DNA from: Microbulbifer agarilyticus
GTDB lineage: Bacteria; Pseudomonadota; Gammaproteobacteria; Pseudomonadales; Cellvibrionaceae
Assembly: GCF_019800665.1 (NCBI RefSeq)
Contig: NZ_JAHVKO010000010.1
Location: 1 to 46,236, forward strand
Reading direction: 5' to 3'
Length of the DNA: 46,236 nucleotides
Shown in pieces: positions 1 through 9,794 of the stretch. The notes under the pieces were generated by a model. That model saw only the letters and a list, made by a program, of their open reading frames with translations. It made no database searches and had not been told where the DNA came from. Position 1 is the first letter of the stretch. Each line of letters starts with the position of its first letter. Position numbers and translations under genes: made by a program.

Positions 1-2
1 TT

Positions 3-119
3 TGCCTGACGACCATAGAGTTGTGGAACCACCTGATCCCTTGCCGAACTCAGAAGTGAAACGCAACATCGCCGATGGTAGTGTGGGGATTCCCCATGTG
101 AGAGTAGGTCATCGTCAGG
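3..119 (+). rRNA. rrf: 5S ribosomal RNA
   Basis: The first ~119 bases match gammaproteobacterial 5S rRNA: terminal helix strands TGCCTGACGACC and GGTCATCGTCAGGC pair with each other, and internal blocks such as CCGAACTCAGAAGTGAAACG and GATGGTAGTGTGGGG are present. It is followed at once by a strong terminator, so it is the last gene of an rRNA operon whose 16S and 23S genes should lie left of the window. Confidence 0.96.
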
Positions 120-133
120 CTTCTAAATAAAAG

Positions 134-165
134 AAAGGGCCACCCATTTGGGTGGCCCTTTTTTT
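134..165 (+). terminator. Rho-independent terminator of the rRNA operon
   Basis: A 12-bp perfect stem (AAAGGGCCACCC / GGGTGGCCCTTT) with a four-base loop runs into a T tract, 15 bases after the 5S end. Confidence 0.93.
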
Positions 166-301
166 ATTTGGGATACGGTGAATTACTGTTTACTACCAAG
201 CAGTGCGTAGCACTGCCATGTGAAAGCCCATGCTCCGAAGGAGCAAAGGCTAGGGCGCCGCAGGCGTCGCGCAGCGATGGCGAGCGCAGCTTGACACCCA
301 G

Positions 302-377
302 TGTAGGTCATCGTTGTCGAGGTTCACTGCGGAACTTGATCAAACACACCAGCCTACCGATGACCTGCTCTCACATG
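302..377. repeat. Two inverted fragments resembling the 5S 3' end
   Basis: The stretch 166-575 holds no convincing gene. Bases 302-313 (TGTAGGTCATCG) repeat part of the 5S 3' end (GAGTAGGTCATCG) in the same direction. Bases 353-377, read on the minus strand, give CATGTGAGAGCAGGTCATCG, which differs from the 5S segment ending at base 116 by one base (C for T). The two fragments can pair with each other over 9 bp. They look like debris from rRNA operon rearrangement, but that origin is an inference. Confidence 0.5.
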
Positions 378-550
378 TCGGAGCCTGTTTGCAGGTGAGC
401 GAATTCTTCGTAAATGTATCGAGATTGGAATGGCGGGACGAAATAGCCTCGCTGCCACCTGCCCGAGGCCGGACTGATCACATCGGCTACGCCGATGTGC
501 CCCTGCGGGCGCCTGGCGGCGTCCCAACTGCTGGCGCAGTTGGTCGAACC

Positions 551-580
551 GAGTGCCGGGCTCGCCGGCTTCCAGTACCA
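551..580 (+). other. Degenerate tRNA-Leu 3'-end-like fragment
   Basis: On the plus strand these bases resemble the 3' end of the neighbouring tRNA-Leu in inverted orientation: GTGCCGG, then TCG, then CCGGC, ending in GTACCA. With the repeat at 575-630 this suggests a decayed inverted copy of the tRNA 3' end. It lacks a full T arm and anticodon arm and is not expected to be functional. Confidence 0.35.
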
Positions 581-630
581 AACAAAAAAGCCCTGACTGC
601 TCGCGCAATCAGGGCTTTTTTGTTTGGTAC
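575..630 (-). terminator. tRNA-Leu terminator within a 22-bp inverted repeat
   Basis: Bases 575-596 and 609-630 are perfect reverse complements (22 bp) around a 12-base loop. The core, AAAAAAGCCCTGA paired with TCAGGGCTTTTTT, is a standard bidirectional terminator just after the tRNA-Leu on the minus strand. The right arm continues through GTTTGGTAC into the last six bases of the tRNA gene, including the CCA, so the repeat is longer than termination needs. Confidence 0.8.
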
Positions 631-711
631 CAGAGGCCGGACTCGAACCGGCACGCTTTTAAGGGCGGGGGATTTTGAATCCCCTGTGTCTACCAATTTC
701 ACCACTCTGGC
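625..711 (-). tRNA. tRNA-Leu (anticodon CAA)
   Basis: On the minus strand an 87-base class II tRNA is visible. The acceptor strands are GCCAGAG and CTCTGGT, the D arm is GTGGTGAAATTGGTAGACAC, and the anticodon stem GGGGA/TCCCC holds a TTCAAAA loop with anticodon CAA. A long variable arm follows, then the T arm GCCGGTTCGAGTCCGGC and an encoded CCA. The long variable arm and anticodon specify leucine (UUG codons). It stands alone, with its own promoter and terminator. Confidence 0.95.
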
Positions 712-754
712 AGTTCCTTTAACCGCCATAAAGGTCGGTCAGGAAAGGACGATG

Positions 755-782
755 ATTATAGCGATGAGTTGTGGATGGTCAA
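755..782 (-). promoter_or_regulatory. Sigma-70 promoter of tRNA-Leu
   Basis: On the minus strand TTGACC, a 16-base spacer and a perfect TATAAT lie about 43 bases upstream of the mature tRNA 5' end. This is near-consensus, as expected for a stable RNA gene. Confidence 0.8.
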
Positions 783-851
783 CCAAATTTGGCTGCGGAA
801 GTGGTTTCCGTTACTCTTCGCGGCCGATTGATTAATGCCTAGACTGAAGTG

Positions 852-3099
<2,248 letters not shown>

Positions 3100-3114
3100 T
3101 TTGCCGGGCGGCAA

Positions 3115-3143
3115 TTTGTGCCACCTGATGATCCCCGTATAAT
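3115..3143 (+). promoter_or_regulatory. Putative sigma-70 promoter for secDF
   Basis: A perfect -10 (TATAAT, 3138-3143) has TTTGTG 17 bases upstream as a weak -35. It lies 117 bases before secD in the gap where yajC would normally be, so secDF can probably be transcribed independently of tgt. Confidence 0.55.
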
Positions 3144-3259
3144 CAGCTCGCAATTCTGTACGGTAGCGCTCGCGCCTTGTATTTGGGCGCGGGGGCCGCA
3201 TATCGTTAGTTACCAAAAAAACGTGCCCGACAACGGGCCATTCCAACAATGAGAACAGC

Positions 3260-5128
3260 ATGAATCGCTTCCCCCTCTGGAAATATATCCTGATTCTGAT
3301 CATCGTCGGATTGGGGCTGCTGTACGCGTCCCCGAATCTGTATCGCCCGGATCCGGCCGTACAGATCTCCGGTCAGTCCAGCGCCCTGAAAATTGATCAG
3401 AATGTACTCAGTGAAGCCCAGAAAGCCTTGGATGACGCGGGAATCGCGTATTTTGGCGGCGAGGTGCAGGACAAGTCTGTACTGCTTCGCCTGAAGTCTA
3501 TCGAAGAGCAGCTGCCAGCCAAGCGTGCTATTCAAGAGGCACTCGGTCACAGCGATTACGTGGTGGCCCTAAACCTGGCGCCCACCACCCCCGAATGGTT
3601 GAGCAAGCTGGGCGCGAGCCCGATGAAGCTGGGTCTCGACCTGGCCGGTGGTGTGCACTTCCTGATGGAAGTGGATACCAACTCCATCGTTAAAACCAAT
3701 ATGGAAGGCTATGTTTCCGATGTGAAGTCCAAGCTGCGTGCGGCCAAAGCGCGCTACCGCAGCGTGGAGTTGGAAAACGATCGCGAAATTGTGGCCCGTT
3801 TCCGCAGTGATGAGTTGCGCACCCTGGGTATGCGTACCCTGCGCAGTGAGTTTCCCACCCTGCAGCTGACCGAAGCCGGCGGCGGCAGCAATCTCGAGAT
3901 CCGTGCGACCCTGGCCGACCAGGAAATCAAGCAACTCGAAGACTATGCGGTTACCCAGAACCTCACCACCCTGCGCAATCGTGTGAACGAGCTGGGTGTG
4001 GCGGAGCCGATCGTACAGCGTCAGGGCCGTAACCGTATCGTGGTAGAGCTGCCAGGTGTTCAGGACACCGCGGAAGCCAAGCGTATCATCGGTAAGACCG
4101 CCAACCTGGAATACCGTATGGAAGCGCGCCAGGATGCCCTGGTCACCAATAAAGAGTATTTCGAATTCCGTAACGAGCAGGAGCGCGCGGCCTACGGTGG
4201 TGCCTGGCTGGAACGCAAGCTCATTATTTCTGGTGAGCGCGTTACCGATGCACGGGTTGGTTACGATGAGAGTGGCTTCCCGCAGGTAAACATTACCCTG
4301 GACTCTCGCGGCGGTGAATTGATGCACCGCGCTACCTGGAAAAACGTTGGCCGCCGGATGGGTACGCTGTTCGTAGAGAGCCGCTTTACCCCGGAGACGC
4401 AAGTCGACGCAGAAGGCAATGAAGTCACCGTTCAGGTGCGTACCGATGACAAGAAAATCATCAGTCTCGCTACCGTACAGAGTCCGCTCGGCCGTCAGTT
4501 CCGTACCACTGGTCTCGGAAGCCCTGCGGAAGCGCAGGAGTTGGCACTGCTGCTGCGTTCCGGTGCACTCGCTGCCCCCATGTACTTTGTGGAAGAGCGT
4601 GTAATTGGCCCATCTCTGGGTGCGGATAACATCAAGGTCGGCGTGACCTCGGTGCAAATCGGCCTGGCGGCGGTGGTGCTGTGTATGCTGATCTTCTACC
4701 GGGTATTTGGCCTGGCAGCGAATATCGCCCTGGCAACCAACCTGATCCTGCTTGTTGCGGTGATGTCTATTCTGGGCGCCACCCTGACCCTGCCGGGTAT
4801 TGCGGGTATGGTACTGACCATCGGTATGGCGGTGGATGCCAACGTGTTGATCTTCTCGAGGATACGGGAGGAGTTGCGCAATGGCCTACCGCCACAGTCA
4901 GCCATTAATGCGGGCTTCGACAACGCCTACAGCGCCATTGTCGACGCCAACCTCACCACCCTGATTGTTGCGGTCATCCTGTACGCCATTGGCTCCGGGC
5001 CGGTTCAGGGCTTCGCGGTAACCTTGTCGATCGGTATTCTGACTTCCATGTTCAGTGCCATCATGGGTACCCGCGCGTTGATCAACCTGTTCTACGGCGG
5101 CCGCCGTGTTCAGAAATTGTGGATTTAA
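3260..5128 (+). CDS. secD: Protein translocase subunit SecD
   Basis: SecD is a membrane subunit of the SecDF complex, which uses the proton gradient to help pull exported proteins through SecYEG. The 622-aa protein (E. coli 615) has an N-terminal membrane segment at about residues 8-24. It then has a large periplasmic region with the SecD motif LGLDLAGGVHFLMEVD near residue 120 and NTLRNRVNELGV-type sequence. The C-terminal block of about five helices starts around residue 455 and includes IAGMVLTIGMAVDANVLIFSRIREEL. Start ATG 3260 precedes the basic-hydrophobic first helix. secF follows after 10 bases. Confidence 0.97.
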   Translation: MNRFPLWKYILILIIVGLGLLYASPNLYRPDPAVQISGQSSALKIDQNVLSEAQKALDDAGIAYFGGEVQDKSVLLRLKSIEEQLPAKRAIQEALGHSDYVVALNLAPTTPEWLSKLGASPMKLGLDLAGGVHFLMEVDTNSIVKTNMEGYVSDVKSKLRAAKARYRSVELENDREIVARFRSDELRTLGMRTLRSEFPTLQLTEAGGGSNLEIRATLADQEIKQLEDYAVTQNLTTLRNRVNELGVAEPIVQRQGRNRIVVELPGVQDTAEAKRIIGKTANLEYRMEARQDALVTNKEYFEFRNEQERAAYGGAWLERKLIISGERVTDARVGYDESGFPQVNITLDSRGGELMHRATWKNVGRRMGTLFVESRFTPETQVDAEGNEVTVQVRTDDKKIISLATVQSPLGRQFRTTGLGSPAEAQELALLLRSGALAAPMYFVEERVIGPSLGADNIKVGVTSVQIGLAAVVLCMLIFYRVFGLAANIALATNLILLVAVMSILGATLTLPGIAGMVLTIGMAVDANVLIFSRIREELRNGLPPQSAINAGFDNAYSAIVDANLTTLIVAVILYAIGSGPVQGFAVTLSIGILTSMFSAIMGTRALINLFYGGRRVQKLWI

Positions 5129-5138
5129 GGGGACGGTG

Positions 5139-6143
5139 ATGAGCAGTAATACCAAAGAAGAGAACGGAAAAATCACCGAGTACATGGGCAAGCGCGTGTA
5201 CGATTTCATGCGCTGGCGCAAAGTTGCCGCAGCCATGTCTTTTGTCCTGGTGATCGCATCGGTGATTGCACTGGCGATGAATGGCCTGAAGCTCGGTCTG
5301 GACTTTACCGGTGGTACCCAGATTGAAGTGGGTTATCAGAATGCCCCGCAGATTGCCGACGTGCGTAGCCAGCTGCTGCAAGCCGGCTATGAAGGTGCCG
5401 AGGTGGTGCGCTTTGGCTCCGACAGTGAGCTGCTGATCAAGCTGCCACCGGAAGTTGCACAGAAACAGACGCAACAGAACGCCCGTGATGCGGAAGCAAC
5501 CAACTCCATTGGCGATAAGGTTGTTGGCGTGCTGCGCCAGGGTAGTGATGGCCGCGTCGACCTGCGCCGTGTGGAAATGGTGGGGCCGAAGATTGGTGAA
5601 GAGCTGCGTGACGATGGTGGCTTGGGCATGCTGTTCGCGTTGGCAGTGGTGATGGCGTACGTGGCCCTGCGTTTCCAGTACAAGTTCGCCATTGGTGCGG
5701 TGGTCGCCTTGATCCACGACGTGATTATTGTGCTTGGCTTCTTCGCGATCCTGCAGCTCGACTTTGACTTAACCGTGCTGGCGGCGGTGCTGGCGGTGAT
5801 TGGTTACTCGATTAACGACACCATCGTAGTGTATGACCGCATACGTGAGAACTTCCGCAAGGTTCGTCAGGCGGAGCCTGCCGAGGTAATTAATATCTCC
5901 ATGAGCCAGACGCTAAGCCGTACCTTTATGACGTCCTTCACCACTTTGCTGGTGCTCTGGGCTCTGCAGTTCTTCGGTGGTGAGTTGATCCACAACTTCT
6001 CCCTGGCACTGATTGTCGGTGTGATTATCGGTACCTTCTCTTCTGTGTACGTTGCCGCGAATACCTTGATGGCGATGAACATCAGCAAGGAAGACCTGAT
6101 GCCGCCGGTGAAAGAGGGTGCAGATCTGGACGAGATGCCGTAA
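5139..6143 (+). CDS. secF: Protein translocase subunit SecF
   Basis: SecF is the partner of SecD in the SecDF proton-driven export motor of the inner membrane. The 334-aa protein (E. coli 323) has a first helix at about residues 24-44, then the SecF signature GLKLGLDFTGGTQIEVGY, and a C-terminal helix bundle with VIGYSINDTIVVYDRIREN. ATG 5139 is chosen because AAGGGGA sits five bases upstream; the frame stays open into secD but that extension has no family similarity. A terminator follows directly, closing the unit. Confidence 0.97.
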   Translation: MSSNTKEENGKITEYMGKRVYDFMRWRKVAAAMSFVLVIASVIALAMNGLKLGLDFTGGTQIEVGYQNAPQIADVRSQLLQAGYEGAEVVRFGSDSELLIKLPPEVAQKQTQQNARDAEATNSIGDKVVGVLRQGSDGRVDLRRVEMVGPKIGEELRDDGGLGMLFALAVVMAYVALRFQYKFAIGAVVALIHDVIIVLGFFAILQLDFDLTVLAAVLAVIGYSINDTIVVYDRIRENFRKVRQAEPAEVINISMSQTLSRTFMTSFTTLLVLWALQFFGGELIHNFSLALIVGVIIGTFSSVYVAANTLMAMNISKEDLMPPVKEGADLDEMP

Positions 6144-6174
6144 TTCATCGAAAACGGCAGACAAAAATCAGATC

Positions 6175-6203
6175 AAAAAAGGCGGGTATGACCCGCCTTT
6201 TTT
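6175..6203 (+). terminator. Rho-independent terminator after secF
   Basis: AAAAAAGGCGGGT and ACCCGCCTTTTTT form a strong stem around a short loop, starting 31 bases after the secF stop. Confidence 0.92.
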
Positions 6204-6239
6204 GTGCCTGCGATTTCGTGCTGGACCGATCTCATGTGA

Positions 6240-6279
6240 TTGATGTGAATCAATCAGTCAGCCTACCACCGCAGTTAAT
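6240..6279 (+). promoter_or_regulatory. FNR/Anr box and putative promoter of ompW
   Basis: TTGATGTGAATCAA (6240-6253) is a perfect match to the FNR/Anr consensus TTGAT-N4-ATCAA. GTTAAT (6274-6279) is a possible -10 near class II spacing. E. coli ompW is known to respond to FNR, so oxygen-dependent control fits. Confidence 0.75.
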
Positions 6280-6349
6280 CTGTGCCCGTCCACTGAGCTG
6301 AGCGGGCTCGCTGGATCGAAATAATTAATTTGGGATTCTGGAGAAACTC

Positions 6350-7033
6350 ATGAAGTTAATCGCCGCTGCGGCCACCCTCTTACTTTCTGCTCCTGTATTT
6401 GCGTATGAATCCGGTAGCGTGTTGCTGCGTGCGGGCGCGGCCACGGTTAGCCCAGATGTCAGCTCATCGGCGCTCGCGTTATCCGGGACCGCTTTAGAAG
6501 GGACGGCTGCGGGGGTGAAGGACGGTTCCGCACTGGGAATCACCGCGACCTACATGTGGCGGGATCACTGGGGAATTGAGTTGGTTGCGGCAAGTCCATT
6601 TAGCCACGACTTGAAGGTCACCGGTTTGGGGGAAAGCTTCGATTTGGGCGAGACCCGTCATCTGCCGCCAACTGTGTTGCTGCAGTATTACCCACTGGCG
6701 CCATCCTCCAAGGTACAGCCCTATGTCGGCGCCGGTTTGAATTACACGGTGTTCTTCGAGGAAGCGATTAGCTCCCAGGCAGACAGCGTGTTCGCCACTC
6801 TGGGGGCGACCGATGGAGCCGACCTTTCGCTAAAAAACTCTACGGGTGTCGCGCTGGAAGCGGGTGTTGATTTTACTTTTGGTGCAGATCAGCGCTGGTT
6901 GTTTAATGTGGCGGTTTTCTGGATGGACATCGATACTAAGGCCACTGTCGAGGTGCCTGGCGTGGGTAAAATTACCGCGGATGTTGAACTGGACCCGCTG
7001 GTGACCATGGCGGGATTGGGGTACCGGTTCTAG
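6350..7033 (+). CDS. ompW: OmpW family outer membrane protein
   Basis: OmpW proteins are small eight-stranded outer membrane barrels thought to pass hydrophobic molecules. The 227-aa sequence has a signal peptide ending at VFA-YES, the family's N-terminal strand (VLLRAGAATVSP) and a central TYMWRDHWGIELVAASPFSHDL. LPPTVLLQYYPL, VQPYVGAGLNYT and a C-terminal strand ending in GLGYRF, with the terminal aromatic typical of outer membrane barrels, follow. GGAGAAACTC precedes ATG 6350. An FNR/Anr box lies about 100 bases upstream. The gene stands alone between a terminator and a convergent gene. Confidence 0.93.
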   Translation: MKLIAAAATLLLSAPVFAYESGSVLLRAGAATVSPDVSSSALALSGTALEGTAAGVKDGSALGITATYMWRDHWGIELVAASPFSHDLKVTGLGESFDLGETRHLPPTVLLQYYPLAPSSKVQPYVGAGLNYTVFFEEAISSQADSVFATLGATDGADLSLKNSTGVALEAGVDFTFGADQRWLFNVAVFWMDIDTKATVEVPGVGKITADVELDPLVTMAGLGYRF

Positions 7034-7114
7034 ACCGGACCGTCAGAAACACGCGGAAGAATCTAAACAGAAGAGCCTTCAGAGAAGAAACTCAAGATAA
7101 GAAGCTTATGATCA

Positions 7115-7137
7115 GCCAGCTCCTGCGAGGAGCTGGC
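7115..7137. other. 10-bp hairpin in the ompW / small-ORF gap
   Basis: GCCAGCTCCT and AGGAGCTGGC pair perfectly around GCG. It lies between two convergent genes but is not followed by a T tract on either strand, so it is a weak terminator candidate or an mRNA-end stabilising hairpin. Confidence 0.45.
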
Positions 7138-7196
7138 GTGACGAGAAATCGTCGACGGCCTGTTGGCCTTCTGAATAGTAAAGGCGAGCGGTAGGA

Positions 7197-7394
7197 TTAG
7201 CTGCGTGGCTTTTTGCCCAGGGTGATGTGCTTGGGGCCTGAGGTATTGGTTTGGCCGCTCACACCCTTGGGTACTTGCTCAATTTGGCCGCCATTGGCCA
7301 GGAAGGCCTGTACCTGGGCTTCGATGGCTTCGCGCGACTCTGTAGAAACAGTTTCCTTACTGCGTTTGTTAGCGCTAGATGCTTTTTTAGCCAC
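7197..7394 (-). CDS. Small conserved protein, possibly SutA-like
   Basis: This 65-aa protein has a basic, low-complexity start (AKKASSANKRSK) followed by a short amphipathic block (EAIEAQVQAFLANGGQIEQV) and a polar tail ending LGKKPRS. The block resembles, from memory, the C-terminal part of the Pseudomonas RNA-polymerase-binding protein SutA (an EEFLSRGGKVQEI-type stretch). The long acidic N-terminus of SutA is absent, so the assignment is tentative and the function unknown. Start GTG 7394 has GGAAAG four bases upstream; an in-frame GTG at 7406 is possible. Confidence 0.65.
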   Translation of the reverse strand: MAKKASSANKRSKETVSTESREAIEAQVQAFLANGGQIEQVPKGVSGQTNTSGPKHITLGKKPRS

Positions 7395-7532
7395 TATTCT
7401 TTCCACTTTTTATGCATGAACGGCAGATAATACCGCATTTTGTGCAAAAAATCACCCGCCAGTACACTCGTCTGTTTAAATGGTGTACGAAGCGGCTAAG
7501 TCTGCTACAGCTTTCCTTGCCCCAGAAACGAT

Positions 7533-7558
7533 AAAGGCCTGATTTCTCAGGCCTTTTT
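7533..7558. terminator. Bidirectional hairpin terminator
   Basis: AAAGGCCTGA and TCAGGCCTTT pair around TTTC. The plus strand continues into TTTTT up to 7558; the minus strand, where the large esterase gene at 7589 ends, has only a short T run (CCTTTAT). It most likely ends the esterase transcript before the small gene. Confidence 0.75.
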
Positions 7559-7588
7559 CTCGGTTACTTGGGACTACTCCGCTATTGC

Positions 7589-9619
7589 TCAGGGGCAGTT
7601 GCCCTGTTCGTAATAGCCCGGTCCGGTTTCAGCCAAGGTGGTGGTGACAAAGGTGTTGTACAGGCCGAGGTTGTCGCCAGAGCCGAGTGCATAGACGTAG
7701 CCGCCACTGGTGGTTGCGCGCCCTGCCGTCACATGGCTGTAGTTACTGGCGGTGTACTCGGTACATGCATGGTCGCCGCCGCCACTGCTGCCACTGCCGC
7801 CACTAGAGCTGCTGGAGCTGCTGGAGGAGCTGCTACTCGAAGAGCTGCTGCCGCCGGAACTACCGCTGCCGCCAGAACTGCTGGAGGAACTGCTGCTCGA
7901 AGAACTGCTGCTCGAAGAACTGCTGCCGCCCGAGCTGCTGCCACCGGTGGAACATGCTTGCTGAGGCCCGGTGCACGAGGCATCGTTGTCCTGCCACTGG
8001 CACATGCCACCACCCACGGACTTCTCATCCAGGCGGAATGCGGCGGTGCTGTACTCCAGATAACAGTTGGCGTAGTTGGTGTAGTCCAGGCGTGTTGCGG
8101 CAATGTGCTCATCCAGAGTGGCGGTAACGCCGGCATCGGCGACGAAGCTTACGCTGGCACTGCTGCTGAGACCGCTCATGTCGGATGCGGTTACGGTGGC
8201 GCTGCCCTGGCCGCCGGGCAGACTGCACTGCTGGCCGGAGAAGGTCGTACCTGTTACGGCAGCGGGGATACTGCCATTGCTGAAGGCAATGCTCACGGTA
8301 TCCAGATCCAAGTTCTGATCGATCACGGTACCGGTTACGGTGACACACTGGCCATCTACCGTTGCTGCCAAGTCACTGAGTTCGGGAGCGGTAGGAGGAG
8401 GCGCAGGGCCGACACGAACCGTGGATACGTAGCTTTCGCTTGCCGCACCCTCGTTGTCCGTTGCCGAAATGGATACCTCGTAAAGCCCGTCCACCAGAGT
8501 CGCGCTGCTCAGGGAAAAATAACCACTGGCATCAACAGTGCCATTTACGGAGTCACTGGCGGGACCCTCAAAAGTGGCGTCAACACTGCTCACACTGCCT
8601 TCCGCGTCGATTGCAGTACCGCTCACCGTGATCAGGCTGCCGCTGGACGCAGCAGTAATGTTACTGAGCTCCGGCCCCTGGTTGCGATCTACCCGCTGGT
8701 TGTTTTCGGCAAAGTACTGGCCGAGATAGCGGCCGTAATTGATTCCGTTGCCGTTCACATAGCTACCGCTAGCGCCCTGGCCGCCGGACCAGGCGTGATC
8801 CACACCATTCAGCCACAGCATGGATACTCTTGAGTCCTGCCACAGGGTTTCCGCGGCGGTGCGTCCATTGTCGCTATAGGTATTGGTGCCAGACAATTCG
8901 CTAACGCCATAGACGCCGGCCATGCCTTCGGCATTTTGCCGGTTGTAGCAGTCGTCGACGGTAGTGTCGCTGGTGCCGTGGGCGATAGAAGCTATTTGGG
9001 TGTCGAAGTGGCTCGCATAACTTCCGGCATAGGAATTACAGCGGCTGGTGACGTTGGCGGTCTCACAACTGCCGATGGCGCCATTGGAGCTGGTGCCAAT
9101 ACTGGGGCCGGCGCTAATGCCCATGCCGGCGAAGATATCCGGGGCGATACACGCGGTGGTGTTGGCAAATGCAGCACCGGATGACAGGCCCGCGATATAC
9201 ACCTGGTCGGGGTCGATGTTGCGCGCGGCATCGCCGGTCATGGTGTTGGCCAGATGGATCAGGTTGGCATAGTCACCTGCGGTGCGGGAGCGGATACCTT
9301 CCCAGTAAGACCAGCAGCTGAAACCGGCTTTATTTACCGCGTCTGGAACGGCAACCACCATGCCGTATTCTTCTGCGGCGTCCTCGAGGTTAGCGGTCAG
9401 GTAGGCATCAATAGACTGGGTGCAGCCGTGCAGTACCACCAGCAGGGATTTTCCGTTGCCGATGGGAGATACAGAATCGGGGGTATAGATGTGGACTCGA
9501 TTAAAGCCGCCGATGGCGACGTTCTGCTGCCAGCTTCCGGCATCGACCGCACTGGCGCCCAACAGCATGGACAGGCCCAGGCTCGCGCCCAGGAGTTTTC
9601 TCTCTTTTGTTATTGTCAT
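7589..9619 (-). CDS. Modular secreted PHB-depolymerase-type esterase with polyserine linkers
   Basis: This is a predicted extracellular alpha/beta-hydrolase of the PHB depolymerase esterase family (676 aa). In order: a signal peptide (residues 1-27, ending AVDA); a catalytic domain to about 310 with LHGC oxyanion region (63-66), lipase box GLSSG (Ser146), Asp near 218-223 and VDHAW (His275); and two Ig-like modules (about 317-490). Then come a small Cys-containing module (CQWQDNDASC), two Ser runs of roughly 16 separated by GGSGSSGG, and a C-terminal ~58-aa domain (ACTEYTASNYSHVTAGRA onward). Polyserine linkers are typical of secreted polysaccharide and polyester hydrolases in Cellvibrionales. 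ATG 9619 has AAAGGTG upstream; GTG 9628 is the alternative. The true substrate is not known. Confidence 0.9.
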   Translation of the reverse strand: MTITKERKLLGASLGLSMLLGASAVDAGSWQQNVAIGGFNRVHIYTPDSVSPIGNGKSLLVVLHGCTQSIDAYLTANLEDAAEEYGMVVAVPDAVNKAGFSCWSYWEGIRSRTAGDYANLIHLANTMTGDAARNIDPDQVYIAGLSSGAAFANTTACIAPDIFAGMGISAGPSIGTSSNGAIGSCETANVTSRCNSYAGSYASHFDTQIASIAHGTSDTTVDDCYNRQNAEGMAGVYGVSELSGTNTYSDNGRTAAETLWQDSRVSMLWLNGVDHAWSGGQGASGSYVNGNGINYGRYLGQYFAENNQRVDRNQGPELSNITAASSGSLITVSGTAIDAEGSVSSVDATFEGPASDSVNGTVDASGYFSLSSATLVDGLYEVSISATDNEGAASESYVSTVRVGPAPPPTAPELSDLAATVDGQCVTVTGTVIDQNLDLDTVSIAFSNGSIPAAVTGTTFSGQQCSLPGGQGSATVTASDMSGLSSSASVSFVADAGVTATLDEHIAATRLDYTNYANCYLEYSTAAFRLDEKSVGGGMCQWQDNDASCTGPQQACSTGGSSSGGSSSSSSSSSSSSSSSSSGGSGSSGGSSSSSSSSSSSSSSSSGGSGSSGGGDHACTEYTASNYSHVTAGRATTSGGYVYALGSGDNLGLYNTFVTTTLAETGPGYYEQGNCP

Positions 9620-9794
9620 CGCTTTCACCTTTATATTTTTATAGGAAGCGATACGAGACTAGCGGGGCCCCATAACAGTGCATATGCGACTTAGGTATTG
9701 GTTGGCAGCTAGTTTTGCTTCGGTGAGCGGGCAGGGTTGAAGAGAGTGGCGGCGGGAAAGACCGGGGCGCAGAAAGCGCCCCGCTGGTAGTGGG

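Noticed and set aside
3569..4657. 362-aa minus-strand frame inside secD
   Set aside because: It is the antisense shadow of a highly conserved gene, with no ribosome site and no recognisable motif.
7568..8833. 421-aa plus-strand frame rich in Gly, Ala and Thr opposite the modular esterase
   Set aside because: It is antisense to a clearly coding gene; its composition mirrors the polyserine and Ig-like modules, and it has no family similarity or ribosome site.
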